The notes beneath the pieces were generated by a model. The model was not told the DNA's origin and ran no database searches. It saw only the letters and a program-made list of their open reading frames with translations. Source: Paenibacillus montanisoli (GTDB lineage: Bacteria > Bacillota > Bacilli > Paenibacillales > Paenibacillaceae). Taken from it: 64,000 nt of DNA. The translations under genes and the position numbers were made by a program. Shown here in pieces: positions 53,886 through 63,185 of this stretch (position 1 is its first letter; each line of letters starts with the position of its first letter). The stretch lies in contig NZ_QLUW01000002.1 in the NCBI RefSeq assembly GCF_003268025.1, positions 1,178,001 to 1,242,000 of the forward strand, read 5' to 3'.

Positions 53886-56131
53886 GCCAGCCGCTCCTTT
53901 TGTTTAACGTCTTCCGGGTATTCGATGCGCGAGTGGAAAATGCCGATGACCGTCTCCTTCAGCGTTTGCGCGATCTTCTCCAGCTCCTTGAGCGTAATGT
54001 CGCATTCGTTGAATTGATCATCATCCAGCCGGCCTTTAATGATCTTATGAATCATGGTCTCCACCTGCTCGACCGTCGGGCTGCGCAGGCTCCTTACCGC
54101 CGCCTCCACGCAATCCGCGATGCCGACGATCGCCGCTTCCTTCGATTGCGCTTTCGGTCCCGGATACCTGAAGTCATCCTCGGTGAAATCCGGCTCGACG
54201 CCTGCTTCCTCCGCCAATTTGTAAGCTTTGTGGTAAAAATATTTCAAAAACGTCGTGCCGTGATGCTGCTCGGCAATGTCGCGGATCGGCTTCGGCAGCT
54301 TGTGGTTGCGCAGCATCTCCACGCCGTCGCGCGCATGCGCGATAATGATCGACTTGCTTAATTTCGGGTCGATCGAATCGTGCGGATTTTCATAGTTTGT
54401 CTGATTTTCGATAAAATAACTTGGCCGTTTCGTCTTCCCGATATCGTGATAGAACGATCCGACGCGGCAGAGCAGTCCGTTTGCCCCGACGGCCTCAGCC
54501 GCCGCTTCCGACAAATTGCCGACCATGACGCTGTGATGGTAGGTGCCCGGCGTTTCCGTCAGCAGCTTGCGCAGCAGCGGATGGTTCGGATTGGACAGCT
54601 CGACGAGCTTCAGCGCGGACAGAATGCCGAAGGTGACTTCAAAGAACGGCATCAGCCCGACGACCAGAATCGCCGTCAAAAGTCCGCTGGCAAACGCGAA
54701 CGCGACCGTCATGATCATCTCCGATCTGTCCGGCAGCTCGCCCAGCAGCAGCATCGCAAGCACCGAAGCCGAGCCGAACAGGCTGACCATGATGCCCGCT
54801 TTCAGAATCGTGGAGCGCTGGCTCGCCCGATGGATGGCAAAAATCGCCGCGAACGAAACGACCGCCGTCGTAAACCCGAAGTTAAAATCGAACAGCCGGC
54901 CTGACTCCATATTAAAGATGACGCTGACGATGATCGCAAACAGGAACGAGCTGACGACGGCCAGCTGAATGTCAAGAAGCAGGACGATCAGCATCGCGCC
55001 CATCGCCGACGGCGCAAGATAACCTACGTATGGCATCTCCTGCGTCTGCGTCAGCTGCACGATATGCATCGCTAATATGTTCAGCAGGAAAATTAGCAGC
55101 AGCATCGACAGCTGCGTGTTGCTGTAGCGCGTATTCGAGCCTCCGCTAAAGCCGCCTGCCTTCTCCAGGTAACTGTAGATGACGATAACAAACAGGACGG
55201 ACATAAGCAGCAACCCAAGCTGCGGCCAGTACGATTTTTTCGTCTGCAGGACGCCGATGGAAGAGAGCCGGTCGTAGAGCTCCTGCGAAATGATCTCTCC
55301 CTTATGGACGAGAATATCGCCTTGCTTCACTACGACGGGCGGCGTATTCTCTTTTGCCGCTACTTTCGCGTCATTGGTCGCCTGCTTGTCGAGGAATTTG
55401 TTCGGCATGATCGCGTACCGCGCCAGCTCCTGCACGATCTCCCTTGTCTTCCGCTCGGAGAGCGTGCTCGCGCTAACCAGCTCCGCTACCTTTGTTCGCG
55501 CCGTTTCCGCTTCGCGGAGCGACTCGCCCATCAGCTTACGGACGATCGATACGCCGACCTGATGCATTTCGTCTAATTGAGCCGGCGTTAAAGAAGGCAA
55601 TTTATAATAGGTTTCCTCCGGTATCCGATAGGCCTGCGCCTTGACGACAGCCGCCATCTCTTCCAGCAGCGTATCGTTATAAGTGCCGTTTCCTCTGTTA
55701 TTGGCGACAAACTGGTCCACGTAATCCGTATACAGCTGCGGAATTTCGTTCCGGTAGATGGAAACCTTATTTTCCAGCGTCACTTGGTCGTCTTGGTTCA
55801 GCTGCTCCATGCGCGCGAAAATCTGCTCCAGCAGCATTTCGCTGCGGAGCGCTACGATGGAGTAAATCGGCTCTACCCGATCGGCCGCAAGCTCCTGTGC
55901 TTGAAGCGTCGCTTTCTCGTCCTTGATATCAATCGGCGCTTCAATGTCGCGGTAGCTTGCTTTACCCAGCTCAATATCATAGGTTTCAGGGAGCAATCGA
56001 GGTGCAAGAGAGAAATAAAATAGCAAAACAAACAGAAGCAGCAGCACCCAGCGAACCGCTGCGCTGTGCTTCCATCCACTCCATCCGGATGACGACTTCG
56101 AATCATCCGGGTTGGCATGCTGATTCACCAT
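53882..56131 (-). CDS. pgpH: 7TM-HD family phosphohydrolase (PgpH type)
   Basis: PgpH-type proteins degrade cyclic di-AMP. The 749-residue product (ATG at 56131 after AGGAGGA) has an N-terminal membrane helix, a large extracellular 7TMR-HDED domain (about 60-320), seven membrane helices (about 320-505) and a cytosolic HD domain. HD motifs include YHHSVMVGNL, YHDIGKTKRPSYF and IIIAHARDGVEM with AEQHHGTTF. It occupies the yqfF position. Its transcript is entered from phoH through a 204-bp spacer full of hairpins. Confidence 0.94.
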   Translation of the reverse strand: MVNQHANPDDSKSSSGWSGWKHSAAVRWVLLLLFVLLFYFSLAPRLLPETYDIELGKASYRDIEAPIDIKDEKATLQAQELAADRVEPIYSIVALRSEMLLEQIFARMEQLNQDDQVTLENKVSIYRNEIPQLYTDYVDQFVANNRGNGTYNDTLLEEMAAVVKAQAYRIPEETYYKLPSLTPAQLDEMHQVGVSIVRKLMGESLREAETARTKVAELVSASTLSERKTREIVQELARYAIMPNKFLDKQATNDAKVAAKENTPPVVVKQGDILVHKGEIISQELYDRLSSIGVLQTKKSYWPQLGLLLMSVLFVIVIYSYLEKAGGFSGGSNTRYSNTQLSMLLLIFLLNILAMHIVQLTQTQEMPYVGYLAPSAMGAMLIVLLLDIQLAVVSSFLFAIIVSVIFNMESGRLFDFNFGFTTAVVSFAAIFAIHRASQRSTILKAGIMVSLFGSASVLAMLLLGELPDRSEMIMTVAFAFASGLLTAILVVGLMPFFEVTFGILSALKLVELSNPNHPLLRKLLTETPGTYHHSVMVGNLSEAAAEAVGANGLLCRVGSFYHDIGKTKRPSYFIENQTNYENPHDSIDPKLSKSIIIAHARDGVEMLRNHKLPKPIRDIAEQHHGTTFLKYFYHKAYKLAEEAGVEPDFTEDDFRYPGPKAQSKEAAIVGIADCVEAAVRSLRSPTVEQVETMIHKIIKGRLDDDQFNECDITLKELEKIAQTLKETVIGIFHSRIEYPEDVKQKERLA

Positions 56132-56152
56132 AGTTGATATCCTCCTAGAACT

Positions 56153-56335
56153 GCACATCCCCCTAAGGATGCTTCCGCATCCCGCTGTATCCCCCAGGCC
56201 TGGGGGATCCCACAAGGACTTACGTCCGTTAACCCTATATGTACTGCGCCCGCCGCCTGGGCCTTCTAAGGCCTTCTTTGGCGGCGGGCCCGCTTTCGTC
56301 CGCTTGCGCGGACCTTATGTCTAACGCCCTGACTA
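56153..56335. repeat. Hairpin-rich spacer between phoH and the HD gene
   Basis: The spacer is a string of short stems: GGATGC-TTCC-GCATCC, TCCCCCAGGCCTGGGGGA, GGAC-TTAC-GTCC, GCCCGCCGCC...GGCGGCGGGC with an inner GGCCTT/AAGGCC, and GTCCGC-TTGC-GCGGAC. The start (CATCCCCCTAA, GGGGGATCCC) resembles the 1-299 repeat. No gene is seen. It interrupts an otherwise tight operon. Confidence 0.65.
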
Positions 56336-57313
56336 TTAGGTTGCGCCCTGCGCCTCTGCGTCTATATTATAAGCGGTAATGATTTTTTGGACGAGGGAAT
56401 GGCGGACGACATCTTGTTCGGAGAACATGATGAAGCCGATTTCAGGGATACCCTGCAAAATGCGCTGCGCTTCAATCAAGCCTGAGCGTTTGCCGCGCGG
56501 CAAGTCGATTTGGGTGACGTCACCCGTAATGACCATCTTGGAGCCGAATCCAAGCCGCGTCAAAAACATCTTCATCTGCTCCGGCGTCGTATTCTGTGCT
56601 TCGTCCAAAATAATAAATGAATCCTCAAGCGTCCGTCCCCGCATATACGCGAGCGGTGCGACTTCGATCAGCCCGCGCTCAAACGCTTTCGTCGTTTGGT
56701 CGGGTCCAAGCACGTCATGCAGCGCATCATAGAGCGGCCGCAAGTACGGATCGACCTTCTCCTGCAGATCGCCGGGAAGGAACCCGAGATTCTCGCCTGC
56801 TTCCACGGCGGGGCGCGTCAGCACGATCCGCTTCACGGAGCCTTCCTTCAGCGCGGCAACGGCGAGTACGACGGCCAAGTACGTTTTGCCCGTTCCGGCC
56901 GGGCCAATGCCGAACACGATGTCCATCCGCTTGATCGTTTTGACATAGTGGCGCTGGCCAATCGTTTTTACCCGGATCGGCTTGCCCCTAAACGTCGTTG
57001 TAATCTCCGCCTTGAATAGATCCAGCAATTGATCGGCCTGCATCGTCTTCGACAAATCCAAGGCATAGACGATATCGCGCTCCGAAGGCGAATACCCGCC
57101 TCTAATCAGCTGCTGCAATACGGTATAAAGCTGCTCTAGCGAATCCACTTCGGCGCTCGGACCCGAAATGGCGATTTCCGCCTCGCGTGACATAATGTCC
57201 GCCGATGACTGCTGTTGGACTAACCGCAAATATTTATCCTGCGGGCCAAACAGGGCAAGACCTTCCGCCGCGTTCGCAAGTGGAATTCTGGCTACTTTGA
57301 ATTCATTTTGCAA
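56336..57313 (-). CDS. phoH: PhoH family P-loop ATPase
   Basis: PhoH is an RNA-linked P-loop ATPase of incompletely known role, conserved beside ybeY and era. The 325-residue protein has Walker A GPAGTGKTYLAV near 137-148 and Walker B FIILDEAQN near 235, plus the family motif GDVTQIDLPRG. The start is TTG 57313, since no ATG with a site is near and the family length fits; the AAGGGG site lies in the end of yqfD. Confidence 0.95.
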   Translation of the reverse strand: MQNEFKVARIPLANAAEGLALFGPQDKYLRLVQQQSSADIMSREAEIAISGPSAEVDSLEQLYTVLQQLIRGGYSPSERDIVYALDLSKTMQADQLLDLFKAEITTTFRGKPIRVKTIGQRHYVKTIKRMDIVFGIGPAGTGKTYLAVVLAVAALKEGSVKRIVLTRPAVEAGENLGFLPGDLQEKVDPYLRPLYDALHDVLGPDQTTKAFERGLIEVAPLAYMRGRTLEDSFIILDEAQNTTPEQMKMFLTRLGFGSKMVITGDVTQIDLPRGKRSGLIEAQRILQGIPEIGFIMFSEQDVVRHSLVQKIITAYNIDAEAQGAT

Positions 57314-57319
57314 ATATTC

Positions 57320-58513
57320 TCAATCCCCTTGCATCTGAACTAGCGGTCTCTCTTTCGCAATCGATTGATCCACCTCGAAAAGCACTTTCATATAAACTTT
57401 ACCATTCTCCGCCTTTTCATGCAAAATGTTTTCCGCCAGCACCTCTGCATCGGGCCCTACCTTCGCGATCAAATCCGCTCTAGCCTGCTGGATTCCCTCC
57501 GCTTTTGCCTCTTCGACGCTAACGGTTTGACGCAACATTTGCACCTCCAAAATCGTTTCTTTGATTCTACCAAACGGCATCGAGAGCGTCCGCCAAGCCG
57601 CCTTCTCTTCCTCCTTGATGCTCTCGTACATGGCGAAAGGTATTTTGCCGAAGCCGCTCACTTTCATCGCTCGTCCGGCTAAGACGCCGTACCAGACGAT
57701 CTTTTTCTCCCCGGTATATACTTTCATCGTCCGCTCAAGCGGCGAAACGATATCATATTCGTGCCATACGATACCTTTCACGACGCCCTTCGCCACAACG
57801 GGAGCGCTGTTGTTTTCGTCGCCGAGCAAGCCGGAAATGAGAATATCCCCTTGCTTGACCCGCATGTTGCGCTTCACGAGAGGCTTGCCGGTTTCCGCCA
57901 ATATTTTCGTCACGACGGCATCGGTAGACGCGACCAAGTGGCGCGGATTCTGATTGACCTTTGGCTCCGGTATCGCCGTTTCCACGACCTGGATCGTGAT
58001 GCGGGTTCCCCGCTTCTCGACGCCGACCCAAGCTGCACCGGGCAGCTTTTGGGCGAGCCGCTTGGACAAGACAGGCAGATCGTCAAGCCGGAACGACCAC
58101 TGGAACGGGTACAGCCCCTCCTGCTTGGCCACCTGCAAAATCTGCTCCTCCGACAAGCGGTCGTTCCCTTTCACGTCGATGGACCAAATTAACGAGGACA
58201 GCAAGTACATCCCGACGAAGAAAAGGACGAGCCCCGCTGCAAAAAAAACACGCCTGCGCACGCGCTGCAGCCAGAAGGGGAGACCTTGGCGGGACGTAAC
58301 GTGTATGCGACAGCCTGTCTCTTTTAGAAGCGGACGAAGCCGGAAAAAATCGCTGATGAGCAGATAGCAAACAAGCTCCTTCTCGCTCGTATGGCGGATC
58401 GACCATAATTGCAGCCCTTTTGCCAGGGCGCCGTTCACAAGCCTTTCTATGGCCCCGCCGCGAACCCGAACCGATACAAATCCGCGAAGCCATTGCAACC
58501 ATGTCGCATTCAT
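57320..58513 (-). CDS. yqfD: Sporulation protein YqfD
   Basis: YqfD is a mother-cell, sigma-E-dependent membrane protein that is important for sporulation in Bacillus. The 397-residue product has a cytosolic N-terminal domain, one membrane helix (about 87-108) and a long extracellular part that begins IDVKGNDRLSEEQILQVA, a POTRA-like segment. It follows yqfC and precedes phoH as in B. subtilis. Confidence 0.93.
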   Translation of the reverse strand: MNATWLQWLRGFVSVRVRGGAIERLVNGALAKGLQLWSIRHTSEKELVCYLLISDFFRLRPLLKETGCRIHVTSRQGLPFWLQRVRRRVFFAAGLVLFFVGMYLLSSLIWSIDVKGNDRLSEEQILQVAKQEGLYPFQWSFRLDDLPVLSKRLAQKLPGAAWVGVEKRGTRITIQVVETAIPEPKVNQNPRHLVASTDAVVTKILAETGKPLVKRNMRVKQGDILISGLLGDENNSAPVVAKGVVKGIVWHEYDIVSPLERTMKVYTGEKKIVWYGVLAGRAMKVSGFGKIPFAMYESIKEEEKAAWRTLSMPFGRIKETILEVQMLRQTVSVEEAKAEGIQQARADLIAKVGPDAEVLAENILHEKAENGKVYMKVLFEVDQSIAKERPLVQMQGD

Positions 58514-58525
58514 GACCCATGCCCC

Positions 58526-58804
58526 CTATTCATGTACTTCAATATGCTTAATGACCCCTTCTATGAACACTTCTTCCGTCCAAATCGTACGAATGACAAG
58601 ATCGCTGCCCGTCACCTCGAGCTCCCCTTTGCTGAGCGCTAGCCTCAGCCTATCGGGAGAGAAGTGAAGCACGCCGCGATGGTTCTCGATATAAAGCTGG
58701 CGGTCGCCGATCATCGTTAAGCGGGGCAAATCCATGACGACATCCGGCGGCAGATCCAGCAGATCCGCGGCCATTTTGCGCAGTTTGCGGTTTAATCGGC
58801 GCAT
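58526..58804 (-). CDS. yqfC: Sporulation protein YqfC
   Basis: YqfC is a short sporulation protein of unknown mechanism. The ATG at 58804 (MRRLNRKLRKMAADLL) gives 92 residues, close to the family length. It is 12-13 nt from GGAAGGGGG, and the sigma-E-like promoter at 58836-58864 lies ahead of it, which rules out the longer frame beginning at 58876. The C-terminal half shows the YabP/YqfC family pattern (LTMIGDRQLYIENHRGVL, GELEVTGSDLVIR). Confidence 0.88.
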   Translation of the reverse strand: MRRLNRKLRKMAADLLDLPPDVVMDLPRLTMIGDRQLYIENHRGVLHFSPDRLRLALSKGELEVTGSDLVIRTIWTEEVFIEGVIKHIEVHE

Positions 58805-58835
58805 GCAGGCAGAGGCCCCCTTCCAGTACTGTACC

Positions 58836-58864
58836 AAAATATGCGCGAGCGGCTTGAAATATGA
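58836..58864 (-). promoter_or_regulatory. Sigma-E-like promoter of yqfC
   Basis: On the minus strand TCATATT (58858-58864) and CATATTTT (58836-58843) are 14 bp apart, close to the sigma-E pattern ATATT-N13/14-CATACAnT. yqfCD is sigma-E-controlled in B. subtilis, which supports the reading; the -10 match is partial. Confidence 0.5.
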
Positions 58865-58896
58865 GGGAATGGACATGCCAGACGCCCCGTTAACGT

Positions 58897-58926
58897 AAAA
58901 AACGCCAGGGCTCTATCACCCTGACG
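58897..58926 (-). terminator. Intrinsic terminator after the LacI gene
   Basis: On the minus strand CGTCAGGG and CCCTGGCG form an 8-bp stem with one wobble pair, followed by TTTTTT. It keeps LacI-gene transcription apart from yqfC. Confidence 0.88.
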
Positions 58927-58972
58927 TGAATGTTGCGATTATAAGTGCGTAAGACGGTATGACTATTTGCCT

Positions 58973-59989
58973 TCATCCATGCCTCAAGCTGGACTTTCGG
59001 ACAACGAGCCTCGGAATCAGCTTCACTTCGCGGTCATCCACGGGAATGTCGTGGAGCCGGTTCATAAGTATTTGCGCGGCGTTGCGCCCGATCTCCTCCT
59101 GCATCAGCGCTACGGAGGTAAGCTTCGGATGAACGCGGGAGGCAATGTCGGTGTTGTCCATGCCGACGACCGCGATATCGCCAGGAATCGCGAGGCCTTC
59201 CTCCTCGCAAGCCTTCATGACGCCGAGCGCCATCAGATCGTTCGCCGCTACGATGGCTTGCGGACGGTCGGCGCGCTTAAGCAGCAGCTTTGCGGCCAAG
59301 TAGCCCCCGCTTTCCGTATAGTTCGATTCCATCGCGAGCGTCTCGTCGACCTCGATATTCGCATTCAGCAGCGCATCCCGGTAGCCGCAGTAGCGCTGAA
59401 AGCCGGTCTGCTCGTTCAGCTTACCGCCGATATATCCGATCCGTTCGATCCCCTGCTTGGCCAGATGCTCCGTGCCGAGCTTGATGCCGGTATACGTGTC
59501 GACATAGACATAATCGAACTTGTCTCCGCCGCCCGGCGAAATGTATTGATTCGTCAGCACTACCGGCGCCTGGAGCGCGTTAATCGCCTCGATATTTTCT
59601 TCGCAGAAGTGGAACGAAACCATGATCAGGCCGTCCGCGACCTTCTCCTTCACGTTTTGCACCGCCTTCAGCTCTTCCTTCAGGCTGTGCTTCGTATAGT
59701 AGAGAATGAGCAAATAACCGTACTCTTCCAGCACCTGATTGATGCCGTTGATCATATCGAAGTAGAACGGATTGCAAATATCGGGTACGGCGAAGATGAT
59801 TTTGTTCGTCCGTCTCGTCTTGAGCATTTTGGCGGCGTGGTCCGGCGCATAATTGAGTGCTTTCGCGGCGCGCAAAATGCGTTCCTTCGTTTTTACGCCG
59901 CAATATCCATTTCCCGAAAGCGCTCTAGACACGGTGGAGGGCGAAACGCCAACCTGCTGAGCAATATGGTAGATTGTGCTTTTATCCAT
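58973..59989 (-). CDS. LacI family transcriptional regulator
   Basis: The 338-residue protein has an N-terminal helix-turn-helix (IAQQVGVSPSTVSRALSG, residues 8-25), the hinge (APDHAAKMLKTRRT) and a periplasmic-binding-type effector domain with Asp residues typical of sugar ligands (VPDICNPFY, VVGMDNTDI). The start follows TGGAGG. No sugar transport or catabolic gene is near, so its target is elsewhere or itself. It lies between floA and yqfC, which are close in B. subtilis, so it looks like an insertion into the cluster. Confidence 0.95.
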   Translation of the reverse strand: MDKSTIYHIAQQVGVSPSTVSRALSGNGYCGVKTKERILRAAKALNYAPDHAAKMLKTRRTNKIIFAVPDICNPFYFDMINGINQVLEEYGYLLILYYTKHSLKEELKAVQNVKEKVADGLIMVSFHFCEENIEAINALQAPVVLTNQYISPGGGDKFDYVYVDTYTGIKLGTEHLAKQGIERIGYIGGKLNEQTGFQRYCGYRDALLNANIEVDETLAMESNYTESGGYLAAKLLLKRADRPQAIVAANDLMALGVMKACEEEGLAIPGDIAVVGMDNTDIASRVHPKLTSVALMQEEIGRNAAQILMNRLHDIPVDDREVKLIPRLVVRKSSLRHG

Positions 59990-60111
59990 TTTGGCCTCCA
60001 GCCGAATATTTCCATTACTGTCATCGTATCATCAGTTCCGCTCTCGGGCAATCGCTGTCTGCAAATAAACAAGGCTTCAACTAGATTACGCGTGCGTCTG
60101 GACACCTCACA

Positions 60112-60146
60112 AAACAAAAAGCCCCCGTCGTCGCCGACAGGAGGCT
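60112..60146 (-). terminator. Intrinsic terminator after the gene at 60152
   Basis: On the minus strand AGCC-CC-GTCG and CGAC-GG-GGCT pair (with small mismatches), followed by TTTTTG. Confidence 0.8.
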
Positions 60147-60151
60147 TGCTG

Positions 60152-60664
60152 TTATAGCTTGCGCAGCGGCCGCTTGGAGCGCGGCGCCCCAAGCACTTCC
60201 GACATAATGAATGCACGCCGCAGATCCTCGCCTTTCGCCATGCGGAAGGCATTCCCCGTAATTTGCGTTTTTGCCGGCCGAACAGGAGAAGCAGCGGCGG
60301 CCTTACTCTTGACCGCTTCCCCTTCGATCGTTCGCTGCAGCAAATCAGGCTGTTCATATTCCTTGCTAATTCCCTCTTCGCTAGAGGTGTTGTAATGGGT
60401 ATGGTAAACAGCTGGCCTAGGCGCCTGAACAGGCTCTTCAACAGGCCTATATTCTGCAGGCCGCCGCTTTGGCGGCTGTGGCGGCACGTTCGCAAGCGGA
60501 CGCTGCATCGGGCGTTTGAGCGGTGGTTCACCGCCGAACGAAGGCATCCGATTGTTCGAATCGCCTGCTTTGTTTCTGGATTTGTTGATCAACGTTAACA
60601 AGAAACCGACCACAACGATGACGATATAGATGTTCGAGAACAGAAACTCAATCAGCTGTTTCAG
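60152..60664 (-). CDS. Membrane-anchored proline-rich protein with probable CTG start
   Basis: The frame is open from just after a stop codon near 60682, but no ATG, GTG or TTG with a site is found before an internal GTG at 60613. GAAGGGGGTGAG lies 4-7 nt ahead of a CTG at 60662-60664 that opens KQLIEFLFSNIYIVIVVV, a membrane helix. From there the 170-residue protein continues as a basic, proline-rich stretch (PPQPPKRRPAEYRPVEE) and a cytosolic C terminus ending SKRPLRKL. I do not recognise the family. It holds the place of yqfB between floA and yqfC. Confidence 0.62.
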   Translation of the reverse strand: MKQLIEFLFSNIYIVIVVVGFLLTLINKSRNKAGDSNNRMPSFGGEPPLKRPMQRPLANVPPQPPKRRPAEYRPVEEPVQAPRPAVYHTHYNTSSEEGISKEYEQPDLLQRTIEGEAVKSKAAAASPVRPAKTQITGNAFRMAKGEDLRRAFIMSEVLGAPRSKRPLRKL

Positions 60665-60713
60665 ACGCTCACCCCCTTCGGAATGTCAGTATCAAAGCCA
60701 ATGTGGGCTGCGT

Positions 60714-61703
60714 TTAACGTTCTTCTTTGTCGGAGCCTTCCGTTTTGCCGATCGAGTTGCGCATGCTCGTGTCCGCTTCAATGTTCTTGAAGTTCATATA
60801 ATCGAGCACGCCGATCTTGCCTTGCTTCAGCGCTTCCGCCATAGCGAGCGGAACCTGCGATTCCGATTCAACGACTTTCGCCCGCATCTCAACGACGCGC
60901 GCCTTCATTTCCTGCTCTTGCGCAACCGCCATCGCTCTGCGCTCCTCGGCCTTCGCCTGGGCGATCCGCTTATCGGCTTCCGCTTGCTCCGTTTGCAGAT
61001 GCGCGCCAATGTTCTTGCCTACATCGACATCGGCGATGTCAATCGACAAAATTTCGAATGCCGTTCCGGCGTCAAGACCTTTGCCGAGGACGGTGCGCGA
61101 GATGAGATCCGGGTTCTCCAAAACGTCCTTATGGGAATCGGACGAACCGACTGTCGTTACAATGCCTTCGCCTACTCGCGCGATAATCGTCTCTTCGCCG
61201 GCGCCGCCGACCAGGCGGTCAATATTCGCGCGAACCGTAACCCTTGCCTTAACCTTCACTTCGATGCCGTTTTTCGCTACCGCAGCAACGATCGGCGTTT
61301 CGATAACGCGCGGATTAACGCTCATTTGTACGGCTTGGAGCACGTCGCGGCCCGCAAGGTCAATCGCCGCTGCGCGCTCGAACTCCAGCTCGATGTTCGC
61401 GCGCTGCGCTGCAATCAAGGAGTTGACGACGCGGTCTACGTTACCGCCCGCCAAGAAGTGGCTTTCGAGCTGATTGATTGTTAATCCAAGGCCCGCTTTC
61501 GTCGCCTTGATAAGCGGATTAACGATACGGCTCGGAACGACGCGGCGCAGCCGCATGGCAACGAGCGTAATGATGCCGACCCGAACGCCGGAAGCTAGCG
61601 CCGAAATCCACAGCATGATCGGGAAGAAGGTTAGAAATACGGACAATGCGATCACCGCCAGCACGGCGATCACGACGATCGTTACGGTTGGATCAAGTGT
61701 CAT
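60714..61703 (-). CDS. floA: Flotillin-like protein FloA
   Basis: FloA organises functional membrane microdomains in Bacillus. The 329-residue product has an N-terminal membrane hairpin (about 8-50), then an SPFH/PHB-like domain with [17 protein letters not shown], and a C-terminal coiled coil rich in Ala and Glu ([22 protein letters not shown]). It follows nfeD by 24 bp, the standard pairing (yqeZ-yqfA). Confidence 0.96.
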   Translation of the reverse strand: MTLDPTVTIVVIAVLAVIALSVFLTFFPIMLWISALASGVRVGIITLVAMRLRRVVPSRIVNPLIKATKAGLGLTINQLESHFLAGGNVDRVVNSLIAAQRANIELEFERAAAIDLAGRDVLQAVQMSVNPRVIETPIVAAVAKNGIEVKVKARVTVRANIDRLVGGAGEETIIARVGEGIVTTVGSSDSHKDVLENPDLISRTVLGKGLDAGTAFEILSIDIADVDVGKNIGAHLQTEQAEADKRIAQAKAEERRAMAVAQEQEMKARVVEMRAKVVESESQVPLAMAEALKQGKIGVLDYMNFKNIEADTSMRNSIGKTEGSDKEER

Positions 61704-61727
61704 GGATATCCCTCCAAATAGTCAATG

Positions 61728-63104
61728 TTATTGCTGCTCTTCCTTCAACGCAACGACGACGCGCGCGCCTTCCACCTTGATGACGGTCACTTCCGCGCCT
61801 GCGGCGATGAACTCCCCGGAGGTAACGACATCCACCCGTGCATCTCCGAGCCGGATCGTTCCGGCCGGCCGAAGCGGCGTTAACGTCTTGCCGCTCAACC
61901 CGAGATAGGATGTTTTATTCGCGTTAGACACGTACCCTTCCGCGGTCGTCAACTGATCGCGCAGAATGAATCGGTTCCAGATGCCGCGATGCGCGAACCG
62001 TTTCGCGATGAGATACACGATGATCCCGGCCGCAATGACGGCGACCAGAAGCGATAATCCGGCTGATTTCGGATTCGGCGCCGCCATCAGCACGCTCGCG
62101 ATCAGCGAGAGCGAGCCAAGAATGCCTAAGATGCCGAAGCTTGGAACAAAGAGCTCCGACACAAGAAGCAGGATGCCGATGATGAACAGGATGACATCCT
62201 CCAAGCCCGCGAATCCGGCAATATAGTGGCCGAAGAAATAAAGCGCGAACCCGATCACGCCGATGATGCCCGGCGCTCCGAATCCGGGGATCATCAGCTC
62301 GATCGCGATGCCGGCGATCCCGATAATGAGCAGCACCGTCATGACGATCGGCATCGTCAGAAACTGTGCGATATGCTCCATCACGCTGGCTTCAAAATGA
62401 ACAATGTTCGGCTGCTGCAGATTCATCTTTGCGATCGCATCGTCAACCGAGCTTGCCGTAAATTCCGCATAGCCTACCTTCAAAGCATCTCCGGCGGATA
62501 ACGTAAGAATATCTCCCTTCGCCTTCGTTCGGCCGAGCTCATCGAGCTTCAGCTCCAAATTCGGATTCACCATCGCCGCCGCGATGTTGGGATCGCGGTC
62601 GTTGAGCAATGCCGCCGCTTTCATCTCCTCGGTCCAGAACGAAATGGTCTTCGGATTCGTAATCAGCTCACCGGATCCATCCACGACTGCCGCCGCCCCG
62701 ATCGTGCTGCCGGGCTGCATGATGATCTGATCCGCGTTAAGCGCGATGTATGTTCCGGCGGATACCGCCTTCCCTTGCACGAAAACAGTAGTCGGCACCT
62801 TGCTTCCCCGGACCATCTCTCCGATCTCGACAGCGCTGTCCAGACGCCCGCCGAGCGTGTTGAGCACGAGAAGCACTCGTTCGGCTTTCGCATCCTCGGC
62901 TTCGCGGTAGGCCCGCTCCAGCATCTTCTGCATGCCGGGCTCCACGGTCTGCTTGAATTCGATGACGTAAACGGTTGAACCCAAGGATTCGCCGCCGGCA
63001 TTCCCTTCCGCAGCGAAGGCCGGAATCGCAGCTGCCAGCATGTAAATAAACGCAATGATAGCAGGCAGCACTAGTTTCAAACTCAAGCGCTTTGCTTGCT
63101 GCAC
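61728..63104 (-). CDS. nfeD: NfeD-like membrane serine protease
   Basis: NfeD proteins pair with flotillins; long members have a ClpP-type serine protease domain. The 458-residue product starts at GTG 63104 after AAAGGAGGG, with a signal peptide ending AIPAFAAEG. The ClpP-like domain has GGRLDSAV, GKAVSAGTY (nucleophile Ser in this stretch) and QPGSTIGAAAVV. Four or five membrane helices and a C-terminal NfeD OB domain (about 395-455) follow. It corresponds to yqeZ of B. subtilis. Confidence 0.95.
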   Translation of the reverse strand: MQQAKRLSLKLVLPAIIAFIYMLAAAIPAFAAEGNAGGESLGSTVYVIEFKQTVEPGMQKMLERAYREAEDAKAERVLLVLNTLGGRLDSAVEIGEMVRGSKVPTTVFVQGKAVSAGTYIALNADQIIMQPGSTIGAAAVVDGSGELITNPKTISFWTEEMKAAALLNDRDPNIAAAMVNPNLELKLDELGRTKAKGDILTLSAGDALKVGYAEFTASSVDDAIAKMNLQQPNIVHFEASVMEHIAQFLTMPIVMTVLLIIGIAGIAIELMIPGFGAPGIIGVIGFALYFFGHYIAGFAGLEDVILFIIGILLLVSELFVPSFGILGILGSLSLIASVLMAAPNPKSAGLSLLVAVIAAGIIVYLIAKRFAHRGIWNRFILRDQLTTAEGYVSNANKTSYLGLSGKTLTPLRPAGTIRLGDARVDVVTSGEFIAAGAEVTVIKVEGARVVVALKEEQQ

Positions 63105-63185
63105 GCCAGTCCCTCCTTTGTATCATAAACAAGCGATAACGATCACAATGAATGATACGGACTTGACATGAATTCGTTTCAACGA

